Positions 17,199 through 26,707 of a stretch of DNA of 50,740 nucleotides are shown here, one piece after another. Under the pieces are notes generated by a model. That model saw nothing but the letters and a program-made list of their open reading frames with translations, made no database searches and was not told the DNA's origin. Source of the stretch: Oligoflexia bacterium (GTDB taxonomy: Bacteria; Bdellovibrionota; UBA1018). Each line of letters opens with the position of its first letter. Within the stretch, counting starts at the first letter, position 1. Position numbers and translations under genes: made by a program. The DNA lies in NCBI GenBank assembly GCA_903935335.1, contig CAIZRG010000041.1:1-50740 (forward strand), given 5' to 3'.

Positions 17199-18614
17199 TT
17201 AACCTTGGGGTTGATCAAACTCAGGATCATATCCTTTCTCTACAATTTGAATTTCTACTTGTTTTTCGGGAGCAGCTTTTAGTTTGGCCCACTCATAAAA
17301 AGAGTGCCAGAACATTTGGGGTACCACCCAATCTCGATTGATTCCTTGTGTGGGGGGAGGGACTCGGATAACGCAGGGGGATTGGCATTGGGCTAGCACT
17401 AAACTCAAGTGTTTTTGTGTTTGAGTAATTGCTTTCCAATTGGATTGCTTGATTCTACAAATGACTCCCCACTGAGTGAGATACGCTAAGAGCAGAATGA
17501 AGCAGAAAATGAACCCTAAACGGGAATATTTCTTAAATGCAATCAAGCAATAAATAAAAATAGAAAAAACAATGATTTTGATGATGTTTGGTCCGTAAAA
17601 TGCTCGTTGTGCAGGATAAGTCATTAAAGCAAGAGGCAGAGCTGCTAAAAAAGTGAGCAGACCTAATGTCCCAGTAAATATTTTATTAAAAAGCTTTAAA
17701 TGGATAGTAATAGCCATTGCTATGCTCATGATGGATAGCTCGATGAGACTCAGTGCCCAATTTATTTTATAAAAATGAATCAATAGGGTTGTTTTTAATA
17801 CGTAATAAATTCCTTGCCAAGAATGAGAACTTAAAAAGTGAAATCCAGGGTTATGGATTGTCCCAGTAAATCTGAGAAGAGCTAATTTAATGAGAGAGCT
17901 AAGGCTCAGCGCACCAACAAAAAGGAAAATATTTTTTTTAAAAACTTCAACTCCAATAGACTGATTCTTTTTTTTAAGTATTGAGATCATTCCGTCTAAA
18001 CAGCAAAGTCCGATAAGTAGAAGAGGGAATGTGTCATAAACTAAGCAGCCAGCAGTGGATCCAAAAATCCTAAAAATATTTTTTCTTGAAGTGAAAGAAA
18101 AAGCGACGAAAAATGCACCCAGGGAATGAGTGGCAATTCCATGCCATAGGTGAATTTCGTAGTTATTTGGGTGAAGAGAAAATAGTGTAATTATTAAAAT
18201 AAAAAAAAGGGAAGAATTAGAATTTTTTAAAATCTGACTAGAAAAGAGCTTTGATAAAAAATAGTGAATCAGATGCCCTACTGCTAGTGCATGAATTGAA
18301 AAAAAGAAAATAAAAAAAATTTTTGGATGAATTTCCCAAATTCTATAACTTAAAATAGGAAGTCCAAGCAAAATACTGATTGGCATTCTTGGAAAAAGCT
18401 CTGGAAAATCTAGAACTGATAATTGAGGTCTTTGATTTGCTATCACCAGCGAGGCGTAATCATCTGCTTGTATGGGGAAGGAAGTAAAAGTGACAAAAAT
18501 TGAAAAGATTAAGCTAGAAGTCAATGTAGATATGAGTATGATATTCTTTTCTATCCAGTTGGATTTTATCATGGGAATAGACTTAACATAGTTTTTGTAT
18601 TTTACATGTTTCAT
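17199..18614 (-). CDS. Polytopic membrane protein of unknown function
   Basis: The protein has about 471 residues and ten or more hydrophobic helices from IILISTLTSSLIFSIFVTF onward. A soluble C-terminal segment of about 85 residues holds ITQTQKHLSLVLAQCQSPC and VPPPTQGINRDWVVPQMFW. The overall layout resembles glucosyltransferase or GT-C type membrane enzymes (many helices plus a short globular tail), but no catalytic motif is assignable. The reading frame is open back to 18650, but that start would overlap the divergent methyltransferase gene, whose start is better supported. ATG at 18614 is chosen and ATG at 18572 is possible. The divergent gene begins 25 bases away, so the two share a promoter region. 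Confidence 0.6.
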   Translation of the reverse strand: MKHVKYKNYVKSIPMIKSNWIEKNIILISTLTSSLIFSIFVTFTSFPIQADDYASLVIANQRPQLSVLDFPELFPRMPISILLGLPILSYRIWEIHPKIFFIFFFSIHALAVGHLIHYFLSKLFSSQILKNSNSSLFFILIITLFSLHPNNYEIHLWHGIATHSLGAFFVAFSFTSRKNIFRIFGSTAGCLVYDTFPLLLIGLCCLDGMISILKKKNQSIGVEVFKKNIFLFVGALSLSSLIKLALLRFTGTIHNPGFHFLSSHSWQGIYYVLKTTLLIHFYKINWALSLIELSIMSIAMAITIHLKLFNKIFTGTLGLLTFLAALPLALMTYPAQRAFYGPNIIKIIVFSIFIYCLIAFKKYSRLGFIFCFILLLAYLTQWGVICRIKQSNWKAITQTQKHLSLVLAQCQSPCVIRVPPPTQGINRDWVVPQMFWHSFYEWAKLKAAPEKQVEIQIVEKGYDPEFDQPQG

Positions 18615-18638
18615 CAAAGTCGATAAGGCAGGGGGGCT

Positions 18639-19973
18639 ATGTTTTTCCAAAAATTTTTACTCTTTTCAAAGTTTTTTCTGAAGTTTTGGATAGTTCTTTT
18701 GCCCAGTTTTTTAGTCTGTTTAACGACAAAAAACTATGCTGCAACAAAGAATGGTTATGAAGCAACCCAATGGCTTGCCAGTGGAATTGATCCTGAAATC
18801 GTGGGAAAAGTTGAGAAAAAAATTGATTCTGAAATTCTCGAGCCTCTTTTGAGAAGAGACTCTCCATCTCCAGTGGGTCTTGGGTTTTCGTTTCCTGGGT
18901 TAAATGAAATTCGGCAACTTTGCTTGAAAGAAGTCAGGCAGTTGTATGGAAATCATGGTGAAAGACCTCGAGTGGCTGATCTGGGTGCAGGTCTAGGAAA
19001 TATGACCTGGAAGCTTTTGGCTGCAGGAGGAAGGGTAGATGCTTTTGAAATTCAGGAATTTGTAGTCCAAAAATTAAAAACTCAAATGGGAGGTCTGAAT
19101 CTTAGATTTTTAGAAAATTCTCCTGTTGAAGAGATTTTAAATGTTTTTTCAAAAGACGTGTTGACGATTCAAGAAGGGGATCCATTCATTTCTCAATATG
19201 ATGTGATTTGGCTAGGACAGCTCCTTCATCTTTTGAATCCCGATGATTTTCAAAAACTCACTGGTATTTTAATAAAAATGTTAAAGCCAGGAGGAAAGAT
19301 TTTTTGGGAGAGCGACACCATCTTTGCTGTGATGGGGGTAGAAAACCACTGGATGCTTCAAGATGCTCAGAAACGGGCTATTGAGAAATCCAAGGATTTT
19401 CCTGGGTTTATGGCTGCCAATATGGCAGCAATCGTTGATTCTTCTAATGGATTTGTTCAGTTTGCTTCTGTCATTTCTGTTTTGGAGCAAGATCAACTCG
19501 AAGAGCAGGGTTATCAGATGAATGCTTCTGGGTCTGGGTATTTTTCCCCAGAAAGTCTTGATGCTGCTGGATTTGTGTTGGATCAGAGTTTCTCTGTGAG
19601 TATGAAGAGCCGTTCCAGTCTGGTTCGACTGGAACGGTACCATCAGCTTCTTAATTTTATAGAAAAAAATGCGGTAGAGAGGTTTTTTAAAAACTTTGGT
19701 TTTACTCTTTTAGATAGTTTCTATTCAGATGACCGAGGACATCGATTCAATGAAAGTGGGTCTCTTGTTTGTATGAAGCTAGGAAGAGCCTCAGATGAAA
19801 TCTTCTGTCATTCTTGCAAAAAGAGAGTTCAATCCATGCATCGCTGTAGCTCCTGCAAAAAAACCTATTATTGCACTTTCAAATGTCAAAAGAAGGATTG
19901 GTGTCGTCATAAGAAAGAGTGTCATGCTTCATCTGATTTTAATGGCAAGAGTCAGACCTTCTCCTGTGGGTAA
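18639..19973 (+). CDS. Exported SAM methyltransferase with a C-terminal MYND zinc finger
   Basis: The protein has 444 residues. The N-terminal hydrophobic segment (KFWIVLLPSFLVCLT) looks like a signal peptide or anchor. A class I methyltransferase domain follows, with motif I VADLGAGLGNMTWKL at about residue 112, DAFEIQEF, and a motif IV-like stretch YDVIWLGQLLHLL and KMLKPGGKIFWESD. Residues 390-428 are a textbook MYND finger: CHSC, nine residues, CSSC, four residues, C-x3-C, then H-x3-C ending in KKECH. MYND fingers are common in eukaryotic chromatin and signalling proteins and rare in bacteria. Together with the export signal, this suggests a secreted effector-like enzyme, which is inference. 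AGGGGGG ahead of the ATG is a strong ribosome binding site. The 3' end overlaps the convergent COMT-like gene by 45 bases. Confidence 0.82.
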   Translation: MFFQKFLLFSKFFLKFWIVLLPSFLVCLTTKNYAATKNGYEATQWLASGIDPEIVGKVEKKIDSEILEPLLRRDSPSPVGLGFSFPGLNEIRQLCLKEVRQLYGNHGERPRVADLGAGLGNMTWKLLAAGGRVDAFEIQEFVVQKLKTQMGGLNLRFLENSPVEEILNVFSKDVLTIQEGDPFISQYDVIWLGQLLHLLNPDDFQKLTGILIKMLKPGGKIFWESDTIFAVMGVENHWMLQDAQKRAIEKSKDFPGFMAANMAAIVDSSNGFVQFASVISVLEQDQLEEQGYQMNASGSGYFSPESLDAAGFVLDQSFSVSMKSRSSLVRLERYHQLLNFIEKNAVERFFKNFGFTLLDSFYSDDRGHRFNESGSLVCMKLGRASDEIFCHSCKKRVQSMHRCSSCKKTYYCTFKCQKKDWCRHKKECHASSDFNGKSQTFSCG

Positions 19974-20597
19974 GAGAGTGGATCGAAATCTCCCTCCTTG
20001 AGCTGCCACTAAGTTGAATTCCCGTAACGCTTTTACCGCTCTTTCATCTTCTATTGATCCAAAACTTGAGTCAGCAATCATTCCCCAGGCTAATGTATTA
20101 TCAGCTAAGACTACTCCTCCAATCTTGAGGTGATCAGCTGCCCACTTGAGGTATTGAGGATAGTTGACTTTATCTGCATCGATAAATACCAAATCAAAAG
20201 GAGCATTTTTGTTAATTTTATGGAGTTGATCGAGTGCAGGTCCAATATGGATCTCGATTTGATCCAGAATTCCAGCTTTTTTAAAGGATTCTCGGGCAGT
20301 GTCTGCATGGGTCTGGTCAACCTCAAAAGTATATAGCTTTCCTTCAGGCCCCAGACCTCGGGTAATGCAAATGCCTGAGTATCCACCTAAAGTTCCAATT
20401 TCAACTGCTTTTTTAGCCCCTATAGCACGGGTTAGGGTTTCGAGATGAAGTCCATCCATTTTCCCTACTTGGATGATCGGCAGGCCCTTGAGTTCAGCTC
20501 GCTCCCGAGTTTCTTTGAGGCAAGCGTCTTCAGGTTGAAATACGGATTCGACATATTGAACTACTTTTGTTTCAGTTCCGCCAAAAATTTTTTTCAT
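19929..20597 (-). CDS. COMT-like O-methyltransferase
   Basis: The protein has 222 residues and belongs to the caffeoyl-CoA/catechol O-methyltransferase family (Methyltransf_3). The SAM-binding motif AVEIGTLGGYSGICI lies near residue 65, with YTFEVDQTHADTAR as the acidic SAM-ribose contact. FDLVFIDADKVNYPQYL holds the metal-binding aspartate, and GGVVLADNTLAWG a second metal ligand pair (D-N). It therefore should be a magnesium-dependent cytosolic enzyme methylating a hydroxyl group on a small molecule or on 23S rRNA. The substrate is not determinable. It is divergent from rnr. Confidence 0.88.
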   Translation of the reverse strand: MKKIFGGTETKVVQYVESVFQPEDACLKETRERAELKGLPIIQVGKMDGLHLETLTRAIGAKKAVEIGTLGGYSGICITRGLGPEGKLYTFEVDQTHADTARESFKKAGILDQIEIHIGPALDQLHKINKNAPFDLVFIDADKVNYPQYLKWAADHLKIGGVVLADNTLAWGMIADSSFGSIEDERAVKALREFNLVAAQGGRFRSTLLPTGEGLTLAIKIR

Positions 20598-20731
20598 GGG
20601 GCGATGGAGCTCTCCCTTACTTCAGAGAAGTATAGCAGAGTTTGGGTAGAGTTTGGGCAGAATTTAAATTCGAATGAAATTTCTTTCAAAACTCGTGCGA
20701 GAATGAGTGAGTTTGGTTAAAGTCAAATCAA

Positions 20732-22783
20732 ATGGCAAATCAGCGAAGGGTACCACTAAGTACTCGGTTAAAGAGAAAAAATCAAAATCAACAGGGGAAA
20801 AAGAGGCAAACTTCTCGAGTTGCTCAAAAAGACGGGGTGAGACAAAAAAAACAAAGGCTTCAAAAACACAAGACTGACAGAAAGCCTTATTTGGCAACGG
20901 TTCAAAAAAATTGGAAAGGCTTTGCTTTTCTAGTTTTTAATCAAAAGGAGAGGGAAGATCTCTTTGTCCCTCCTGCAAAGGCCAGTCAGTTCTTTCATGG
21001 GGATCGAGTTTCAGTAGAATTTGATGATACCGGTCGGATGACAAAATTCAAGCTCATTGAGCACCGATTCAAAGAGATCATAGGCAAGTATGTGAAAAGT
21101 GCGCTCAGTGGATGGGTGATTTACGAAAAAAAAAGTGTTCGAGAAGAGATTTTCGTTCCCAAGGTTATCCGTCCAGTTCAAGAGGGAGATTGGGTTCGAG
21201 CTAGACTTGAGTTTCACTCCAAGGGGCCCTTTTTTGTGACTGCAGAAATTTTACAGGTTTACGGGAAAGACTTATTACCCAGTGTGGATTTGTCCCTGGT
21301 TGCTACTGAGTTTAATTTAATGGAGGATCATTCAAAAGCTGCGGTGGAAGAAGCTCAGCAATTGGGCTCTTGTGTATCATCAGTGGCTCAACCTCCTTTG
21401 AGAGATCTCACTCAAATAGCATTTGTGACTATTGATGGAGAGAACGCCCGTGACTTTGATGATGCTGTTTTCGTAGAGAAAAAAAAATCAGGATATTGCC
21501 TATGGGTTGCTATTGCTCATGTCTCAGCTTATGTCACCCCCAGAAGTCCGTTGGATCTTGATGCACGAGAAAGAGGAACGAGTGTTTATTTTCCAGAAAA
21601 AGCCTTTCATATGCTTCCTAGCGCTTTGAGTGAAGGGCTTTGTAGCTTAAAGCCTCATGAACCCCGATTGTCTTTAGTGGCTCGGATGGAGTGGGATCAA
21701 CAGGGGAAACGTACTTCTACAGAGCTCATGGAAGGGTTGATTGTGAGTCAAAGACGACTCACTTATTCTGAATTGGATTTAGAATGGAGAAATAAAAAAG
21801 AGGACTCTCACTGGGAGTATTTTCCTCATTTTGAGCTTTATCAGCGCCTCAGAAAAAAACGAATGGAGCGAGGTTCTATTGATTTTGAGCTACCAGAAGC
21901 GGAAGTAGAGGTGAAAGGTTCTGGGGAAGTGGTTTCCATTCGAAATCGAGCCCGGTTACCTACTCACCGATTGATTGAAGAGTTTATGATTGCTGCCAAT
22001 GAGGCTGTGACTGAGTGGATGATGGAAAGAAATTGGCCTTTTATTTATCGGATTCATGAGGAGCCCTCAGTTCGATCGCTTGAGAAATTTCAGGCTTTAG
22101 CAGCCACTGTAGGTGTCGAGGTGTCTTTTAAGAAGGGTGTTTCTCCCAAAATTTTTTCAGATTTAGTGAAGCGCTTAGAGGGGCATCCTGCTCAATTCTT
22201 ATTAAATCAGTCGTTACTGAGATCGATGAAGCAAGCGATCTATAGTTCTGTTCATGGGATTCATTATGGACTTGCTTCAGGGGCTTATACTCATTTTACA
22301 AGTCCAATTCGGAGGTATCCGGATCTTATCGTTCATCGCTTGATTCGAATGGCTTTGCAGTTTGAGGCTCAGGGCAAGAAATTGAGTGAAGGGCTTCGAT
22401 CCAAGCTAGAGAAAGATTTGGCAGAGGTTTGTGCTCACTGCAGTTATCGAGAGCGACTTGCGGCAGAGGCTGAGCGCGAGATGATTAAGATTAAGCAAGT
22501 ACGTCTGATGTCTCAACATGTGGGAGAGGATTTTCAAGCAAAAGTAGTGGGGATGATTTCTGCAGGGATTTTTGTTCAATTAGAAGACCCCTTTGTTGAA
22601 GGGATGATCCAACTTGAAACGATCACAGGGGATTTTTATGAATTTCATGAAGAAAGAATGATTTTTAGAGGCCGCAGGACGAAGCAGGTGGTTCGGATTG
22701 GAGATTCTCTTTGTGTTCGTCTTGTCCGAACGGATTTAGAAAAAAGGCAAATTGACTTTATCTGGTTAAGGAAATCTGTATGA
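20732..22783 (+). CDS. rnr: Ribonuclease R
   Basis: This 683-residue 3'-5' exoribonuclease of the RNB family degrades structured RNA processively. The N-terminus is a strongly basic, glutamine- and lysine-rich tail (residues 1-50). Cold-shock-like RNA-binding domains follow (GFAFLVFNQKEREDLFVP). The RNB catalytic core starts with DGENARDFDDAVFVE, which holds the clustered metal-binding aspartates, and continues through ALSEGLCSLKPHEPRLSL and YTHFTSPIRRYPDLIVHR. The C-terminal S1 domain is FQAKVVGMISAGIFVQLED. E. coli RNase R is longer (about 813 residues), so the tails are short here. The stop overlaps the next start by four bases (ATGA), so it is coupled to the UbiB-family kinase. Confidence 0.95.
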   Translation: MANQRRVPLSTRLKRKNQNQQGKKRQTSRVAQKDGVRQKKQRLQKHKTDRKPYLATVQKNWKGFAFLVFNQKEREDLFVPPAKASQFFHGDRVSVEFDDTGRMTKFKLIEHRFKEIIGKYVKSALSGWVIYEKKSVREEIFVPKVIRPVQEGDWVRARLEFHSKGPFFVTAEILQVYGKDLLPSVDLSLVATEFNLMEDHSKAAVEEAQQLGSCVSSVAQPPLRDLTQIAFVTIDGENARDFDDAVFVEKKKSGYCLWVAIAHVSAYVTPRSPLDLDARERGTSVYFPEKAFHMLPSALSEGLCSLKPHEPRLSLVARMEWDQQGKRTSTELMEGLIVSQRRLTYSELDLEWRNKKEDSHWEYFPHFELYQRLRKKRMERGSIDFELPEAEVEVKGSGEVVSIRNRARLPTHRLIEEFMIAANEAVTEWMMERNWPFIYRIHEEPSVRSLEKFQALAATVGVEVSFKKGVSPKIFSDLVKRLEGHPAQFLLNQSLLRSMKQAIYSSVHGIHYGLASGAYTHFTSPIRRYPDLIVHRLIRMALQFEAQGKKLSEGLRSKLEKDLAEVCAHCSYRERLAAEAEREMIKIKQVRLMSQHVGEDFQAKVVGMISAGIFVQLEDPFVEGMIQLETITGDFYEFHEERMIFRGRRTKQVVRIGDSLCVRLVRTDLEKRQIDFIWLRKSV

Positions 22784-24456
22784 AGTGGATTAAGACGGGT
22801 CGGCAGTTGGGGCAAGCCGTTAAGAATGTTCAAAGGCTGAGGCAGATTTTGGCTGTTTTTGCTCGGTATGGTTTTGCTGATATTGTAGATCGTATGAATT
22901 TGGGGAAATTTCTTCCTGGGCGCTTAGGGGTTTATGCAGAGTCTCAAGCTGAAAAAACACTCCCACAAAGAGTCCGTCTTGCGTTTGAAGAACTGGGGCC
23001 TACTTTTGTTAAGCTTGGGCAGCTTCTTTCGACCCGTTCAGATTTATTGCCAGAGTCTTTTATTGAGGAGTTTGTTCTTCTTCAGGATACCGTTCAACCG
23101 CTTCATTTCGAAGTTGTTCGAACTATTATTGAATGTGAATTAAACAAAAAACTAGAAGATGCTTATTCGTTTTTTGATCCCAAACCGTTAGCTGCAGCAA
23201 GTATTGCTCAAGTGCATGAAGCAAGGCTTTTAACAGGAGAAAAAGTTGTTGTTAAGGTTCAACGACCTGAGATTGCGAAAATCATTGAAACGGATGTTTC
23301 ATTGCTTGCATTTTTAGCCGGCCTTCTTGAGAAGTACGTTCCTGAAACTCAAGTAGCCCGGCCTTCAATGATTGTGGATGAGTTTTTTAGAACACTTTCT
23401 TATGAGATTGATTTTATTATAGAATTAAACAATATATTAAAAATTGCTGAAAATACAGTGAACATACCTGAAATTGTTATTCCTAAGGTATATTCATATT
23501 TAACTACACAAAAAATATTAACTCTAGAAAAACTTGAAGGCATTCGGGTCAATGATCTAAAAGCATTAGATTTGGCAAAAGTTGACCGTAAAAGAATTGT
23601 ACAGATTGGGGCAAAGTGTTTTTTTAGGTGGGTTATGGTGGATGGTCTTTTTCATGGAGACTTGCATGCTGGGAATATTTTTGTTTTGCCCGGAAATCGT
23701 TTAGGTATTGTGGATTTTGGAATTGTGGGTCGCTTGTCACAAAAATCCAGGGATCAGCTTGCCAGCATGATTATGTCTCTTTTGGTTGAGGACTATGAAA
23801 ACCTTTGTTATGAGTATGCTGAGCTTGGGATGGCTGGTGCTTCCATTGACTTTGAAGGGTTTCAGCGGGAAGTGAGAAACACATTGGCCCCTTATATGGG
23901 ACTTCCACTTGCCCAAGTCAATGTTGGGAAAATCTTAATTGAAGCCACTCGGATCGCAGCAAAATTTAATATTCAGGTCCCAGGAGACTGGATGCTTGTA
24001 TTTAAAGCGATTTTAACAATTGAGGGGATGGGCAGAACTCTTGACCCGGAGTTTGATCTTTTGTCTCAAGGGCATGACCTTGTTAAGGATCTTCTCAAAA
24101 ATCAGTACTCTGTTCAAAGGCTGACTAAAGAGTTGATGTGGGTGGCTAAGGATGTTTCGTCTTTAATTAAAATTTTGCCCCGTCAAATCCGCTGGATGTT
24201 TCGAAAGTTTAACAGTAATGATTTTGCTTTAGAGATTAAATCTCCTGATTTCCAAGAGATTCGAGATCAACTGGATTTAAACGGTCGACGCCAAAGTCTC
24301 AGTATTTTGGTGGCGGGTTTCTTTATAGCAAGTAGTATTGCAGTGAGTAATTCTTTGGAACGGAGTTGGGTGGATTATCCTCTGATTGCCATTATTTTTT
24401 TCACCGCAGGTTCTATGTTTCTGATTCTATTATTTCTAAAATCATTTAAAAAATAG
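22780..24456 (+). CDS. ubiB: UbiB/ABC1-family atypical kinase
   Basis: The protein has 558 residues and carries the family signatures: the KxGQ motif in FVKLGQLLSTRSDLLP, the A-rich loop PLAAASIAQVHEARLLTG with VVVKVQRPEI (catalytic lysine), LFHGDLHAGNIFVLPG and LGIVDFGIVGRL (metal-binding DFG equivalent). Two hydrophobic helices at the C-terminus (SILVAGFFIASSIAVSN and LIAIIFFTAGSMFLILLFL) anchor it to the membrane. The family supports coenzyme Q biosynthesis through an ATPase activity; the symbol is used on family grounds, and the quinone genes are not present here. It is translationally coupled to rnr. Confidence 0.88.
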   Translation: MKWIKTGRQLGQAVKNVQRLRQILAVFARYGFADIVDRMNLGKFLPGRLGVYAESQAEKTLPQRVRLAFEELGPTFVKLGQLLSTRSDLLPESFIEEFVLLQDTVQPLHFEVVRTIIECELNKKLEDAYSFFDPKPLAAASIAQVHEARLLTGEKVVVKVQRPEIAKIIETDVSLLAFLAGLLEKYVPETQVARPSMIVDEFFRTLSYEIDFIIELNNILKIAENTVNIPEIVIPKVYSYLTTQKILTLEKLEGIRVNDLKALDLAKVDRKRIVQIGAKCFFRWVMVDGLFHGDLHAGNIFVLPGNRLGIVDFGIVGRLSQKSRDQLASMIMSLLVEDYENLCYEYAELGMAGASIDFEGFQREVRNTLAPYMGLPLAQVNVGKILIEATRIAAKFNIQVPGDWMLVFKAILTIEGMGRTLDPEFDLLSQGHDLVKDLLKNQYSVQRLTKELMWVAKDVSSLIKILPRQIRWMFRKFNSNDFALEIKSPDFQEIRDQLDLNGRRQSLSILVAGFFIASSIAVSNSLERSWVDYPLIAIIFFTAGSMFLILLFLKSFKK

Positions 24457-24506
24457 CGTGTAAAAATAGTTTCGGGAGATCATCTGTTTTGTGATAAGGG
24501 GACTCT

Positions 24507-25571
24507 ATGTTTTATAATGATGAAGAGTTTTTTCAACCCGCAGAGTGGACTCCTCATCAATGTTGTTGGCTTGCTTGGCCCAGTCATGAGGATCTCTGGA
24601 AAGAGTCTCTCCCTTGGGTTCAGAAAGAATTTCTCGGTCTTTGCCGAGCCATTGTCGACATTGATCCAAAGTCAAAAAAGCCTCGCGGAGAATCTCTGGA
24701 AGTGCTTGTCTCAGATCAGAAATCTTTATCTGAGGCGAAAAAAGCTTTAGAGGGTCTTCCAGTTCGGTTTCATGAGATTGCATTTGGAGACATTTGGCTG
24801 AGGGATACAGCCCCTATTTTTCTTTTGAATCGGGATAAAGTTTTAGGATCTGTTCGGTTTAGGTTTAATGGCTGGGGTGGAAAATATATTTTGCCTGGAG
24901 ATTCTCAAGTAGCAGAGAGGATTTCGGCACGGGTTCATGTGAGAGCATTTGAGTTCCCTTGGGTGTTAGAAGGGGGTTCGGTGGAGGTTGACGGGCAAGG
25001 AACTTGTTTAACGACAAAACAGTGTTTGCTTAACCCGAATCGAAACCCTCAAATGACTCAAGAGCAGGTGGAAGAAGGGCTTTATCAGGCATTGGGGGTG
25101 AGTCAGGTTTTGTGGCTCAAGAGGGGGTTGATCAATGATCATACGGATGGGCATATTGATACGCTCGTTCGATTTGTAGCTCCGGGTGTGGTGGTATGCA
25201 TGGAGCCTTCGGAGCAAGATGATCCTCATACAGAAGTACTGCAGGAGATTATTCGTGACTTAAGTGGCATGAAAGATGCCCAAGGGCGCTTACTTCAGGT
25301 GATCAAGATTCCCTCACCCGGAAAGATTTTTTCAGAAGAGGGTCTTGTTCTTCCTGCAAGTTACGTTAATTTTTATATTGGAAATTCAACTGTTGTTGTT
25401 CCCACCTATGGCAGTCCTCAGGATGAGAAGGCTGTTGAAAGCATTGCTCAGCTTTTTCCAAATCGAAGGACGAAGGGGGTTTCAGGGATTTCGATTTTGA
25501 GCGGGGGAGGGTCTTTTCATTGTATTACCCAGCAACAGCCCCAAAGTCAGGCACAAGGTCAGAAAATATGA
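24507..25571 (+). CDS. aguA: Agmatine deiminase
   Basis: The protein has 354 residues and belongs to the agmatine deiminase / peptidyl-arginine deiminase family. It converts agmatine to N-carbamoylputrescine and ammonia. Signatures are PHQCCWLAWPS near the start, DIWLRDTAPIFLLN, EGGSVEVDGQGTCLTT, NDHTDGHIDTLVRF (catalytic histidine near 210) and GGGGSFHCITQQQP with the nucleophilic cysteine at about 339. The ribosome binding site AAGGGGACTCT precedes the ATG. The stop overlaps the ATG of the next gene (ATGA), which encodes the following enzyme of the pathway, so function and context agree. Confidence 0.94.
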   Translation: MFYNDEEFFQPAEWTPHQCCWLAWPSHEDLWKESLPWVQKEFLGLCRAIVDIDPKSKKPRGESLEVLVSDQKSLSEAKKALEGLPVRFHEIAFGDIWLRDTAPIFLLNRDKVLGSVRFRFNGWGGKYILPGDSQVAERISARVHVRAFEFPWVLEGGSVEVDGQGTCLTTKQCLLNPNRNPQMTQEQVEEGLYQALGVSQVLWLKRGLINDHTDGHIDTLVRFVAPGVVVCMEPSEQDDPHTEVLQEIIRDLSGMKDAQGRLLQVIKIPSPGKIFSEEGLVLPASYVNFYIGNSTVVVPTYGSPQDEKAVESIAQLFPNRRTKGVSGISILSGGGSFHCITQQQPQSQAQGQKI

Positions 25572-26425
25572 AACAAACTCAGAATTTAGTCAAAGTTGCA
25601 GCGATTCAAGCGTCTTTTTCAGAAAATAAAAAAGATAATATTTCAAAAGTTACATCTTGGGTTCGCCAAGCTGCAAAAGCGGGAGCTCAGATTATTCTTC
25701 CTCCTGAGCTTTTTGAAGGGCCCTATTTTTGCAAACAGGAGAAAGATGATTTTTTTGCTTGGGCTACTCCCTACCAGGGGCACCCCACTTTGAATCACTT
25801 CGAAAAACTGGCAAAAGAGCTTCAAGTCGTTATTCCAGTCTCGTTTTTTGAAAGAGACGGTCACTGTTACTACAATAGTCTTTCGGTGATTGATGCGGAT
25901 GGATCGAGGCTTGGACTTTATCGCAAAAGTCATATCCCGGATGGTCCTGGATACGAAGAAAAATTTTACTTTAGGCCTGGGAACACAGGTTTTCATATCT
26001 GGAAAACTCGGTATGCCATGATCGGAGTTGGAGTGTGCTGGGATCAGTGGTTCCCTGAGTGTGCAAGAGCTATGATGCTCTTAGGAGCTGAGATTCTTTT
26101 TTACCCAACAGCCATAGGATCAGAACCCGAGAACTCGGCTTTGGATACTCAAGATCTTTGGCAGCGGGCGATGATTGGACATGCTGTTTGTAATGTCGTT
26201 CCAGTTGTGGCTGCCAATCGTGTTGGCAATGAAGGAGGTCAGATCTTTTATGGTTCTTCTTTCATCTCCGATCATCGTGGTGAGAAGAAGGAGCTTTCAA
26301 GGAGTGAGGAGGGGTTTGTTATTTCAGAATTTGATCTGCTAGAGATTCAGAAGAACCGAGCCTCGTTTGGTTTTTTCCGCGATCGGCGGCCTGACCTGTA
26401 TTCAAGTCTCACACAGCTTCTTTGA
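25568..26425 (+). CDS. aguB: N-carbamoylputrescine amidase
   Basis: This 285-residue nitrilase-superfamily enzyme hydrolyses N-carbamoylputrescine to putrescine, carbon dioxide and ammonia. The catalytic triad is visible: glutamate in PPELFEGPYF, lysine in YRKSHIPDGPGYEEKFYF and cysteine 157 in GVCWDQWFPECAR. These stretches are characteristic of AguB rather than of other nitrilases. The open frame extends back to 25520, but the ATG at 25568 overlaps the aguA stop and fits the family N-terminus (LVKVAAIQASFS). Together with aguA it gives the route from agmatine to putrescine; the arginine decarboxylase needed before it is not in the window. Confidence 0.94.
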   Translation: MKQTQNLVKVAAIQASFSENKKDNISKVTSWVRQAAKAGAQIILPPELFEGPYFCKQEKDDFFAWATPYQGHPTLNHFEKLAKELQVVIPVSFFERDGHCYYNSLSVIDADGSRLGLYRKSHIPDGPGYEEKFYFRPGNTGFHIWKTRYAMIGVGVCWDQWFPECARAMMLLGAEILFYPTAIGSEPENSALDTQDLWQRAMIGHAVCNVVPVVAANRVGNEGGQIFYGSSFISDHRGEKKELSRSEEGFVISEFDLLEIQKNRASFGFFRDRRPDLYSSLTQLL

Positions 26426-26458
26426 GCTCAGGTCGAATATCCATTTTTTGGAAAATCA

Positions 26459-26701
26459 CTAGGACGGACCAGGCCCACTCCCTGCCTTATGTCGATGCAA
26501 GATAAGTCCATGAGTCAGATCGTAAGGAGAAACTCCGACTGTGACTCGATCCCCTAAAATCACTCGAATATGGAATTTTCGCATTCGCCCCGAAAGCTTT
26601 GCGGAAATAGTTTGGTTATTGGGAAGCTGAACGGTAAAGTTACCTCCAGCTAAGACATCAATGACAACACCATCAATTTGAGCTAAATCTTCACGTGCCA
26701 C
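26459..26701 (-). CDS. infA: Translation initiation factor IF-1
   Basis: The 80-residue protein is a single S1/OB-fold domain that binds the 30S A site. Family stretches are GVVIDVLAGGNFTVQLPN, AKLSGRMRKFHIRVILGDRV and VSPYDLTHGLILHRH. It is slightly longer than E. coli IF-1 (72 residues) because of a glycine/proline tail. It starts six bases after the RRM gene on the same strand, so the two are likely cotranscribed and concerned with RNA and translation. Confidence 0.95.
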   Translation of the reverse strand: MAREDLAQIDGVVIDVLAGGNFTVQLPNNQTISAKLSGRMRKFHIRVILGDRVTVGVSPYDLTHGLILHRHKAGSGPGPS

Positions 26702-26707
26702 TGTTCA

